The notes below the pieces were generated by a model. It was not told the DNA's origin. It saw only the letters and a program-made list of their open reading frames with translations, and ran no database searches. Positions 25,422 to 34,374 of a stretch of 64,000 nt of DNA are shown one piece after another; within the stretch, counting starts at the first letter, position 1, and every line of letters starts with the position of its first letter. The stretch is taken from contig CAWAHF010000004.1 of NCBI GenBank assembly GCA_963781805.1, positions 5,952,001 through 6,016,000 of the forward strand, in the 5' to 3' direction. Made by a program: the position numbers and the translations under genes. This DNA is from JAFGPL01 sp963781805 (GTDB lineage Bacteria > Bacteroidota > Bacteroidia > Bacteroidales > UBA10428).

Positions 25422-27683
25422 TTAAAGTTTTTCATCGTCTTCCAAATTGTTCCAATCGGGTGGTTCGACATGCAACAGGTTTTTCACAAAAAAGTCTCTT
25501 CTTTTTCTCTCACCATATTTACCACCTGCGGTATGTTTTTCCCCGGGTAGAACCAACAATTCAAAATCCTTATTTGCTTTAATCAGTGCATTCACAACCT
25601 GCATGGTTGATGCCGGATCAACATTGTCGTCAATTTCACCCACCATTAATAGCAACTTTCCTTTTAGTTTATCGGCGTTTACCACATTGGAGCAGGTTTC
25701 ATACTGCGGGCCTATCGGATAACCCATAAACTGCTCGTTCCACCAGATTTTATCCATCCGGTTATCGTGACAACCGCAGGATGAAACAGATACTTTGTAA
25801 AACTCAGGGTGAAACAGCAGGGCTGCAAGTGCATTCTGGCCCCCTGCAGAAACACCAAATATTCCCACCCTGGTGGTATCAAGATACGAATACTTCTGAG
25901 CAAGCGCTTTTATCCAGATGATTCTGTCAGGAAATCCGCCATCTTTTAAATTTTTCCAGCAAACATCGTGGAAAGATTTGGATCGGTTAGAAGTACCCAT
26001 ACCATCAATCTGCACCACAACAAATCCCAGTTCAGCTAATCCTCCGAACCAGGGTTCAGGCCAAAAAGATTTCTGCACAAAAGAACTGTGCGGCCCGGCA
26101 TAAATGTATTCAATCACGGGATAAGATTTGGTGGAATCAAAATTCAAAGGACGGTAAACATTGCCCCAAATATCCGTTTTGCCGTCTCGGCCTTTGGTAT
26201 GAAATACTTCAGGGGGCTTCCATCCGGTCGCAAGCAAATCTGTGATGTCAGCATTTTCTACCCGCATTAAAATTTTACCATCAGAGGCTGAGCGTAACAC
26301 ACTGACCGGAGGTTTTTCCACTGTTGAGTAAATATCGACAAAATAGTTATAGTCAGCAGAGAAGGCGGCTTTATGGTTGAATGGTTCCGGAGTCAAATCA
26401 GTCAAACCGCTACCATCGAAATTTATCCTGTAATAATGAATAAAGTAAGGATCTTCAACCGAATTTTTACCACTTGCGGTGAAGATGATCTGACATTCTT
26501 TTTCAAGCACCTTTTCAACACCTCTTACGACCCATTCACCCTTGGTAATTTGGTTTTTGATGTTTCCTGTCTTTCCGTCAATCAGGTATAAATGGTTCCA
26601 GCCATCTCTTTCCGATGCCCAGATGAATTCCTGTCCGTCATTTACATCAAACCGGTAGTACTTGCTGCTGTAATCAATAAAAGTTTTACTTTTTTCATCC
26701 ACTATGATTTTAACTTCTCCAGTGGCTGCATTGACTTCAAGCACCTGAAATGCCTGGTGTCCCCGCTGATTAAATTCAAAGGTAAATCCACGACTGTCTT
26801 TCCACCATTTAATATTCGAGAGATCATACTGATTTTTGAACTCATCTGTACTAATGGGAATTTGTTTCTTTTCAGCAATATTGAAAAGTGAAGGCATTTT
26901 AATGGGCAATGCATCTCCCGGTTTCAGATATTCAATTTTATGCAATAAAGGCTGTAACTGGTTTTTGGGTGATGACTCCACAAAATAAACATAGTGTTTT
27001 TTATTGTCTCTTATCTTGTTAGCAGCTAAGTATTTAGAATTAGGCGACCATTCAACATAGGTAGAATAGAATTCGCCTTCCGAACCATCATAACTTAACT
27101 GAAGCTCTTTCGAGGTTTTAATATCTTTGATGAAAACATTATAGTTTTTAATGTAGGCGACCCATTGGCTATCGGGGGATGTCACCGGTGAATTGCCAAG
27201 TTCGTCAATGCTTTCGCCCCAATACCTTTCGACTGGCTCCTTTTCAAGCTTAGCTCCTTTTTCGATTTTATAATTGGTCAGATTGCATTTCCATTTAAAG
27301 CTGTCCAGATCGAAGTTCAACTCGTCCAGGTTGTTTGTAAACGAAATATTCAAAATAGGTAAAGCATAGGGTTTGTATTGCTTTCCTGTCAGGTTGTTTA
27401 ATCTGTTACAAAATTTTTCCTGATCAAACGCAGCTGTTTTTTTAAGTTTTTGGGCATTCACACGAAAATATTCCTGTCCTTTCCGTGTTTTGACTTTGTA
27501 CCAAAACCAATGGGTACTATCAATCCATGTTGGTGATATAAAACCATGAAATACCAAATCGTTGAGTTTCTTGATCGAATCAGCCCGTTGGTAATCTTTG
27601 ATGGATATCTGTGGATAGATATTTACATTCTCTACTGAAAGAATAATAAGGGCAACAATCAGAAACCTAAATACATTTTTCAT
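25422..27683 (-). CDS. S9 family peptidase (DPP-IV / prolyl oligopeptidase type)
   Basis: 753 residues with an N-terminal signal peptide (~1-22). Residues ~100-500 form the DPP-IV N-terminal beta-propeller (SPDSQWVAYIKNYNVFIKD; WSPNSKYLAA). The C-terminal ~250 residues are the alpha/beta-hydrolase peptidase domain with nucleophile Ser in FGVSAGGQNA (~605), Asp in GEIDDNVDP (~686) and His in GEKHTAGG (~714). Such enzymes remove Xaa-Pro dipeptides or cut after proline in short peptides in the periplasm. It neighbours the hydroxyproline dehydratase and, on the other side, the HExxH protease and Xaa-Pro peptidase genes, which suggests peptide processing of proline-rich substrates. Whether it accepts hydroxyproline cannot be read from sequence. 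Confidence 0.88.
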   Translation of the reverse strand: MKNVFRFLIVALIILSVENVNIYPQISIKDYQRADSIKKLNDLVFHGFISPTWIDSTHWFWYKVKTRKGQEYFRVNAQKLKKTAAFDQEKFCNRLNNLTGKQYKPYALPILNISFTNNLDELNFDLDSFKWKCNLTNYKIEKGAKLEKEPVERYWGESIDELGNSPVTSPDSQWVAYIKNYNVFIKDIKTSKELQLSYDGSEGEFYSTYVEWSPNSKYLAANKIRDNKKHYVYFVESSPKNQLQPLLHKIEYLKPGDALPIKMPSLFNIAEKKQIPISTDEFKNQYDLSNIKWWKDSRGFTFEFNQRGHQAFQVLEVNAATGEVKIIVDEKSKTFIDYSSKYYRFDVNDGQEFIWASERDGWNHLYLIDGKTGNIKNQITKGEWVVRGVEKVLEKECQIIFTASGKNSVEDPYFIHYYRINFDGSGLTDLTPEPFNHKAAFSADYNYFVDIYSTVEKPPVSVLRSASDGKILMRVENADITDLLATGWKPPEVFHTKGRDGKTDIWGNVYRPLNFDSTKSYPVIEYIYAGPHSSFVQKSFWPEPWFGGLAELGFVVVQIDGMGTSNRSKSFHDVCWKNLKDGGFPDRIIWIKALAQKYSYLDTTRVGIFGVSAGGQNALAALLFHPEFYKVSVSSCGCHDNRMDKIWWNEQFMGYPIGPQYETCSNVVNADKLKGKLLLMVGEIDDNVDPASTMQVVNALIKANKDFELLVLPGEKHTAGGKYGERKRRDFFVKNLLHVEPPDWNNLEDDEKL

Positions 27684-28224
27684 CTTTTGATTTTAATATT
27701 TTAATAATTTACCACAGAGGCCGACAGAGAAGAAAAAGAGTTACACAGAGACTTTCTGGACACCTTCATCTTGGGAGATTCCGAATTACCTGCCCGTCGC
27801 ATTAAGCTTTGGGAGCCGGGAGTTCGGAATGACTTTATTGTCTTTTAATTTTTGACATTACACAAGGAATTTAAATATTTTGAATTTGCCTTGCTGATAA
27901 TGGTAATCACCGGCAGACTTATAAGTCATACTCAATACATGTACCTCGGGCAATTATACAGAAATTAATATAAATAAGTAGTTATCTGATAATGATTTAA
28001 GAATAGAGGAAACAGAAGGATACGGATGATACCGTAACATTACGCAGTTAAATTTATAACATCCAGCATTCGAACAGACCTTTGCCGAAATTATGATATA
28101 AATTTCGATAGATATAAAGTAAAATCATAGACTTCAAATTTATCATTTTTTTTGAAAAAACCATCTGAAATACTGAGTTTTATTCATATTTTTTTGTATT
28201 TTTCTGACTCAAAATCAATAAATA
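27684..28224. other. Divergent intergenic region, no gene
   Basis: 541 bp between the divergent S9 peptidase and metalloprotease genes. Near 27711-27760 are degenerate CACAGAG repeats of a kind dispersed in Bacteroidota genomes. The remaining sequence is AT-rich. No open frame, RNA or exact -7 box was recognised. Confidence 0.5.
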
Positions 28225-29106
28225 ATGAATGTAAAAAATTTTATTCCAATTCTGTTTTCTGTTTTTCTATTTCTAAGCATCGATCAACCTGATTCATTGT
28301 ATGCTGAGAACAAAAAAATAGCGCCTGCTAACGATACCGATCTGATAGTAATTACAGCTCCGCCACTATCCCTGCATCTTGATCCGTTTTATAAAAAATA
28401 TGTGGATGCAAACGGATTTCCAATCATTAGCTCGTGGAGAGTCCCGGATAAGGCGCTTTTGAAAGCACGGGACATTATTGTTGCTATGACAAATACTCTT
28501 CCTGAGGCTGTAGTGAATAAAATGAGAGATACGGGAGTCAGGGTAGGAGTGATGGCACGATATGAGGGCACCACAGATATTCCTGAACACAAACACCTTG
28601 CAAATGATACCTCCATTAACTGGGATATACGGGCAAGAGGTCTCGGCGGAGATATGGAACTGCCCTTAACCACTTGTGCCGAAGAAAATTTGTTATGTTA
28701 CCAGATTGATAAATACCACGCAGAGGATATTCTTATTCATGAATTTGCGCATACCATACATCTTGTGGGAATTGTGCAGGTGGATACGATGATTAACGCC
28801 AGACTTAATGATGCTCTTGAGAAGGCGCTTGCTGCCGGAAAATGGAAAGATACCTATGCCAGTACCGATATATATGAGTACTGGGCCGAGGGAGTACAGG
28901 ACTGGTTTAATGTAAATGCCGAGGTACCCAAACCTGATGGAAAGCATAATCAGATTAATACCAGGAAGGAGCTTAAGGAATATGATCCTGTACTCTATTC
29001 TATTCTCAAGGAGTATTTTGCTGAAACAACCGCGTGCATTAGCTGCCATTCCATACCGTTCGAAGTTAAAGCATCTTCGGATAAATTACTAAAAGAGAAA
29101 CAATAA
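28225..29106 (+). CDS. Secreted HExxH zinc metalloprotease-like protein
   Basis: 293 residues with a signal peptide ending near LYAEN (~28). The zinc motif is HEFAHTIH (His172, Glu173, His176), and a likely third ligand lies ~45 residues later in YEYWAEGVQDWF (Glu218 or Glu222). This HExxH plus E-x-x-A-E arrangement recalls the anthrax lethal factor/Pro-Pro endopeptidase fold (M34-like), but I cannot confirm the family by eye. A C-terminal CISC pair is present. The stop is 6 bp before the Xaa-Pro peptidase start, so both are one operon. A protease feeding peptides to a proline-specific peptidase would make sense next to hydroxyproline catabolism; the specificity is not known. Confidence 0.7.
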   Translation: MNVKNFIPILFSVFLFLSIDQPDSLYAENKKIAPANDTDLIVITAPPLSLHLDPFYKKYVDANGFPIISSWRVPDKALLKARDIIVAMTNTLPEAVVNKMRDTGVRVGVMARYEGTTDIPEHKHLANDTSINWDIRARGLGGDMELPLTTCAEENLLCYQIDKYHAEDILIHEFAHTIHLVGIVQVDTMINARLNDALEKALAAGKWKDTYASTDIYEYWAEGVQDWFNVNAEVPKPDGKHNQINTRKELKEYDPVLYSILKEYFAETTACISCHSIPFEVKASSDKLLKEKQ

Positions 29107-29112
29107 CGAAGG

Positions 29113-30186
29113 ATGGAAAGAATTAAACGGTTACTTCAATCGATGGAAGAACAGGAAATTGATGGATTTCTTGTTTCATCCAAATCGAATGTCACCTATC
29201 TCAGCAAATTTTCAGGCGATTCTTCTCTTCTGCTTGTCACCCCCAAACGAACCCTCCTATTAACAGACGGAAGGTATACCGAACAGGCTGCCGGTGAATG
29301 TATTGGAGAAATTCAAATTTTTTCATGGCTCAATAATGAACGGTATGGCATCAAAACATATCAGCATCTTACAAATGAACTTTCCATTAAAAGGTTAGGC
29401 ATAGAAGGACATATGATGTCTGTTTCAACTTATAAAATGCTGGATGAGGGACTGGAAAATGTTGAACTGGTGAGCCTGGAAGGAGTTGTTGAAAGACTGA
29501 GGCAAATTAAGGATCAGTCAGAGATTGCTTCTATCCGAAAAGCATGTGAAATATCTGTTGAGGCTTTGAAAAAAACAATGCCTTTTATTATACCTGGAAT
29601 AAGCGAAATTGAACTGACTGCTACCCTGGAATATAACCTGAAAATTTGCGGAGCAGAAAATTTATCGTTTGATACCATTGTCCTTTCAGGATCAAGGACT
29701 TCGCTGCTTCATGGGAAACCCGGTGAAAAGAAACTGGAAACAGGAGACTATGTCCTGTTTGACTTTGGTGCACTATACAACGGATATCATGCAGATATCA
29801 GCAGGACATTTGTATTAGGTAACCCGGATGAAGAACAAAAAGAATTGTACCAGGTGATACAGCAGGCACAAATGAATGCTGTTAAGTCCATTAAGTCTGG
29901 TATTTCGGGCATTGTACCCGATGACAAAGTCAGGGAAGTTATACCCGAAAAATATATTTCATTTTATTATCCCGGCATGGGACACGGTGTGGGCCTTGAT
30001 ATTCATGAAGAACCGTTTATCAGGCAGGGAACACCATCTGGAATTGAAAAGAATATGGTTCTAACCATCGAGCCTGGCATTTATATTCCAAAAAAGTACG
30101 GTATAAGAATCGAAGATACGCTACTTGTAACAGATGATTCTTTTGAATTGCTAACAGACTACCCCAGGGAACTGATTGTATTATAG
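29113..30186 (+). CDS. M24 family Xaa-Pro peptidase (aminopeptidase P / prolidase)
   Basis: 357 residues, no signal peptide, so cytoplasmic. The N-terminal creatinase-like domain (1-~125; GFLVSSKSNVTYLSKFSG) is followed by the pita-bread domain. All five metal ligands are present: Asp217 and Asp228 (DFGALYNGYHADISRTF), His291 (GMGHGVGLDIHEEP), Glu320 (TIEPGIY) and Glu334 (RIEDT). It releases the residue N-terminal to proline, or splits Xaa-Pro dipeptides. It is translated directly after the secreted metalloprotease (GAAGG-like ribosome site in the 6-bp gap region). With the dehydratase nearby it could supply free proline/hydroxyproline, although enzymes of this family are also general housekeeping peptidases. 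Confidence 0.9.
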   Translation: MERIKRLLQSMEEQEIDGFLVSSKSNVTYLSKFSGDSSLLLVTPKRTLLLTDGRYTEQAAGECIGEIQIFSWLNNERYGIKTYQHLTNELSIKRLGIEGHMMSVSTYKMLDEGLENVELVSLEGVVERLRQIKDQSEIASIRKACEISVEALKKTMPFIIPGISEIELTATLEYNLKICGAENLSFDTIVLSGSRTSLLHGKPGEKKLETGDYVLFDFGALYNGYHADISRTFVLGNPDEEQKELYQVIQQAQMNAVKSIKSGISGIVPDDKVREVIPEKYISFYYPGMGHGVGLDIHEEPFIRQGTPSGIEKNMVLTIEPGIYIPKKYGIRIEDTLLVTDDSFELLTDYPRELIVL

Positions 30187-30505
30187 AAATCCCTCGCTGG
30201 TCGGAGTTTACTTACTGCGTGCGTGAATTCGCTGCGCTAAGTTATTCGCTACGCTTATGAGATCGTCCAAACATTGTCGGGACTAAATTGTAATTCCAGT
30301 CAATAATGAATAACTAATAGTTATAATTTAGGTTTACGTTATTGTTGCCTGGTTATAAAAACTTTCTTACCGTTCACGGAAAAATTCCGAATTCATTAAA
30401 TTGTTATTTAGCCTGAATTATTCATAAAAAGAGGGTGTTTGTTCCCTAAAATATGCTGAAATATCAGTAAATTTAGGGTGTACACAACAAACAACCCTTG
30501 TTGCA
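30187..30505. other. Intergenic region leading into the insertion sequence
   Basis: 319 bp without a gene. It includes the left flank of the IS1380-family element; a possible end lies near 30412 (CCTGAATTATTCATAA), which weakly resembles the complement of the sequence ending near 31964. No target duplication was visible, so the boundary is uncertain. Confidence 0.4.
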
Positions 30506-31861
30506 ATGATAGAAAATAATTTTGAGTTACCGATAGTAAACCTGGAACTTTTTCCGGTTTCCAATAAGAAAACAGAACTTAGTTATAGTGGCGATCAGAT
30601 TAGCAGTGATGGCGGGCTATTGCTGCTGCGAGAGGTTGAAAACCAGCTTAAGCTTATCGACAATATAAGCAATTGTATATTGGACGATAGGGATCAGAGG
30701 TATATCGACCATACTATCAAGGAGTTGCTTACCCAGAGGGTTTTTCAGATTGCTGCCGGGTACGAGGATTGTAATGACAGCAATGATTTACGAGGTGACA
30801 TGATACTGAAGGCCTGTGCCGGAAGACTACCACAAAGTGGCAATGATCTTGCCTCCCAGCCTACAATGAGCCGTTTGGAAAACTCAATCAGTAAAAAGGA
30901 TTTAATCCGTATTGGCAAACAATTGGTAAATACATTCATAGAATCATATAGCCATCAGCCAGAAGTTATTATTATTGATTGCGACGATACAAACAACAAC
31001 ACATATGGGCAACAGGAACTCACCCTGTTCAACAATTATTACCATGATTATTGCTACATGCCATTGCATATATATGAAGGCCTGTCCGGGAAACTTATTA
31101 CAACCATACTAAAACCCGGCAGGAGGAACAAACAGAACAATGTGGCATTGTTGCTTAAAAAGCTTATTGCCCACCTTAGGCTCCAGTGGCCAAGCACAAT
31201 GATTATTGTCCGGGGCGACAGCCATTTTTCATCCAAAGACTTTATGGCATGGGCAGACAACCAGCCTAAAACAGGTTTTATCACAGGCTTGTCGGGCAAC
31301 AACAAACTCCATGAATTGGCAAGGGTAACAATTAACAGTGCTGAAGGGGAATTTAAACAATATGGCAAGCCAGTTAAACGGTATCATTCGTTCATGTACC
31401 AAGCTGGCAGCTGGGAAAAACCACAAAAAGTAGTTGTAAAAGTAGAAGTATCGGCCATGGGCACCAACATCCGCTACATTGTCACCAATTTGATAAATTT
31501 CAGGGCGAAGCAGTTGTATGAAAAAGGATATTGTGCAAGGGGCACTATGGAACTGAGGATTAAAGAACACAAACTTTACCTTAAGTCAGACCGTTCGTCC
31601 TGTCAAAGTTTCCTGGCAAACCAATTCCGGTTGTTCTTGCACTCAATGGCATATATTCTTTTACACACCATGCAAAAGGAGTTGTTCAAAGGTACAGAAC
31701 TTGAAAACGCCACCTTCAAAACCATTCAGAATAAGATAATTAAAACCGCTGCATGGGTAAAAGAATTGCGCACAAAAATAAAAATTGAATTTCCCCGGGT
31801 TTGTCCAACTAAAGAATTACAGATCAGGAGCTTTGAAATGCTTTCGCTGCTGAGGACTTAG
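30506..31861 (+). mobile_element. IS1380-family insertion sequence transposase
   Basis: 451 residues, full length for the family. The N-terminal part (SDGGLLLLREVENQL, LDDRDQRYIDHTIKELLTQR, DLRGDMILKACAGR, SQPTMSRLEN) is typical of IS1380 transposases. The DDE catalytic residues are in IIIDCDDT, the VRGDSHFSS region, and the Y-x2-R-x3-E-x6-K signature YCARGTMELRIKEHK, which is intact. The gene is uninterrupted and could be active. The reading frame begins 76 bp after the stretch GAGGGTGTTTGTTCCC. The inverted ends could not be fixed by eye (candidate limits 30412 and 31964). It sits in a gap between two plus-strand gene groups and breaks no recognisable gene. Confidence 0.9.
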
Positions 31862-32267
31862 TAACAAAGTTTCATCCCTCAGATTATCAACATTATAAAC
31901 TAACGCCATGGATAATGGCATGGGCAAAGTATATCTATTTCTGAAAATTATGGGCATAATTTGGACTGAAAAGGCAAACCATTGAGATTAACATCCAAAA
32001 ATCCGGAAATATTTTCCAAAAATTTGAAAATTTTATTCCCACAAACAAAAAATTGAATGACTTTTTTACTGATTTTTGTCTATTATTAAGTTTATGAATT
32101 AATCAGGTTAGCCTGGTTTGAATATGTTCTCATAAAGGATATTTCAGACATCAGATACAGTGCATTATATTACTATGCCTAAGTCGGTCAAGCATATATA
32201 TGTTAATTGTTTGCAGCTTTTTTTCAAAAATACCGTCTTATATATAAATAATTATAAAATTTTAAGA
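31862..32267. other. Intergenic region after the insertion sequence
   Basis: 406 bp between the transposase stop and the chosen start of the serine hydrolase. The first ~100 bp should contain the right end of the insertion sequence. The rest is AT-rich leader for the hydrolase gene; an in-frame ATG at 32160 exists but is not the preferred start. Confidence 0.4.
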
Positions 32268-34013
32268 ATGAAAAGAAATATACTTTTTGAAATTTTGTCT
32301 GTTTTGTACTTAATTTTCTTAATAAATGGTGCAAATGCTCAAAGCAACTATAATTATCCCGAACTCATCAAAGATTGCGAAGATTTGATCAATAAAAAGA
32401 TGAAATCGGATCAACTAATTGGAGTTAGCGCTGCAATTATTATTAATGATTCTGTTGTTTGGAAAAAGGGTTTTGGATATGCAGATAAAGAAAATAGAGT
32501 TCCAATGACAGAAAATACGGTTGTAAACATTGCTTCAGTGACTAAAACATTTACAGCACTGGCAATAATGCAACTCCGGGAAAAAGGATTACTAGACATA
32601 AACAAACCTCTGAACAAATATCTGCCTCAGTTCCATCCGAAAACCAGGGGAGAAGATTTGGAAAAGCTAACCGTAAAATCTGTTGTCACGCATTCTTCGG
32701 GGATTCAGACAGATATATTGAAAAACAGTGATCTGAATACAGGAAAATATACCGATGTACTGGGATATATCAATGAAACCTATTTATTGTATCCACCTGG
32801 AATGGTCGAGTCTTATTCCAATTCGGGCTATAACATTTTGGGCCATCTCATCAAAGAGGTAAGCGGTCAGGACTATCCTGAATATATTCATAATAATATA
32901 TTTGTTCCGCTTAAGATGAGTAATTCAGGCTTTATTATGGATTCAATAAATAACAGAACCAGAGTATATTCCGGAGGTGAAAGCATGCATGAATATGGAT
33001 TCAGGGATATTGCCTCGGGAGGTATATATACCAGTATCAATGATTTTATAAAATATGCCAGAGGATTAATGAAAGCATATAACGGTATGAACTCATTGCT
33101 GATTAAACCATCAACAATACAGGAGATGTTCACCCTTCAATCTCATAATGTGGTGATAGAATCCAATAAAAAAGGGATGGGTTGGTTCATGTTCGAAAAT
33201 GATTCGGTCTTTGCAGTAACTCATGCCGGAGATGCAGTAACCGGACATGCTGAAATATGTATGATCCCGGAAAAAAAAGCAGCTGCTTTGATTTTAATAA
33301 ATTCAGAAGAGGGCGAATCCCTGAAAAGAGACTTCTCCTTTAAATTCATAAAAAAATTCGGATTAAGCGTGCCTGATATCATTCCTCCGCAGGTAATAAA
33401 AGAAGTCAGCAAAGATATTGAACCTATAAGTTTGTCCTATGATAATCTAACGAATCATGCAGGAGACTATTCCCAGGGATTTTCATATTTAACCATTACG
33501 ATCGAAGACAGCAACATAGTAATTACCAGAGATAACAAGTCTTACATGTTAAAGCCATTATTGGAAAATGAATTTGTGCCTTTTGAGAGGATAGGGCAGG
33601 ATAGCCTTTCCATAAGAGATAATGAAAGATATTGTTTTATGGATTATGATAATTTTCATATGCTGTTTCATAAAGCCGGTAATAACGAAACAAGATTGGG
33701 TTATAAGTTGAATACATTTGACACTTCATTAATGTGTAAATGGCTTGGCGAATATGAGCACTTTGGTTACCAGTTACTGGTAGGAGATACCAGGTTTAAA
33801 GGAGCAGAATTGTCGCTTTCTCAGGATAGGGTGTTGATTTTGAAATTAATAGCTTATGAGGGAGAATTCGCTTTTCCGTTAAATGTGATTTCTGATGATT
33901 ATGCTGTTACCAGTAGCCTTGGAACAGGATTTGGATTTACAATAAAATTAACAGAAAATGGAAAATATGACATAGTTGATTTTGCCGGATTAACTTTTAG
34001 AAAAATCAGATAA
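32268..34013 (+). CDS. Beta-lactamase-fold serine hydrolase (class C / PBP-like)
   Basis: 581 residues from the ATG at 32268 (MKRNILFEILSVLYLIFLI), which gives a signal peptide ending at GANAQS; an earlier in-frame ATG at 32160 would bury it. Motifs of the serine beta-lactamase/penicillin-binding fold: SVTK (S-x-x-K, in NIASVTKTFTALAIM), YSN (in VESYSNSGYNILG) and HAG (in THAGDAVTGH) in place of KTG. Residues ~40-370 are this domain; the C-terminal ~200 residues form an extra beta domain of a kind common in Bacteroidota homologues. Such proteins act as esterases, D-aminopeptidases or peptidoglycan hydrolases in the periplasm; substrate unknown. It stands between the insertion sequence and the glycosidase pair. 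Confidence 0.85.
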   Translation: MKRNILFEILSVLYLIFLINGANAQSNYNYPELIKDCEDLINKKMKSDQLIGVSAAIIINDSVVWKKGFGYADKENRVPMTENTVVNIASVTKTFTALAIMQLREKGLLDINKPLNKYLPQFHPKTRGEDLEKLTVKSVVTHSSGIQTDILKNSDLNTGKYTDVLGYINETYLLYPPGMVESYSNSGYNILGHLIKEVSGQDYPEYIHNNIFVPLKMSNSGFIMDSINNRTRVYSGGESMHEYGFRDIASGGIYTSINDFIKYARGLMKAYNGMNSLLIKPSTIQEMFTLQSHNVVIESNKKGMGWFMFENDSVFAVTHAGDAVTGHAEICMIPEKKAAALILINSEEGESLKRDFSFKFIKKFGLSVPDIIPPQVIKEVSKDIEPISLSYDNLTNHAGDYSQGFSYLTITIEDSNIVITRDNKSYMLKPLLENEFVPFERIGQDSLSIRDNERYCFMDYDNFHMLFHKAGNNETRLGYKLNTFDTSLMCKWLGEYEHFGYQLLVGDTRFKGAELSLSQDRVLILKLIAYEGEFAFPLNVISDDYAVTSSLGTGFGFTIKLTENGKYDIVDFAGLTFRKIR

Positions 34014-34374
34014 AAACTAACAGAAACAACTGATGGTAGGAGCTGTAGCTACGACTTCAAATGAAAGAGAATATTTTACATTTTTCTTTCATACCAATCC
34101 ATGACAAAAAAATATTGAATAATTTGTAATGCAGATTGAGAAAAACGCAATTCTATATTAGTTGATTTAGCTGGGAAGACATTGCTATTGAGAAAATTAT
34201 ATAGGGGTAAAACCGAAATGATTCGTCTTTATAATAAATGCATGTTTTGTTTACTAAAAGTGAACGAAAGGAACTTCGCTGGTTGGCATTCTGGCCTGCC
34301 ATAGCCTTGACAGGTAGGTGTAATTCCTACATATTATAGCGCATCCTTAAAATAAAAACCTTAAACAAAAAATC
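34014..34374. other. Intergenic region, no gene
   Basis: 361 bp of AT-rich sequence between two plus-strand genes. I saw no open frame, palindrome of note or exact -7 box. Confidence 0.4.

Noticed and set aside
30412..31964. Exact ends of the IS1380-family element
   Set aside because: The candidate inverted ends match only weakly and no target duplication was found, so only the transposase frame is reported as certain.
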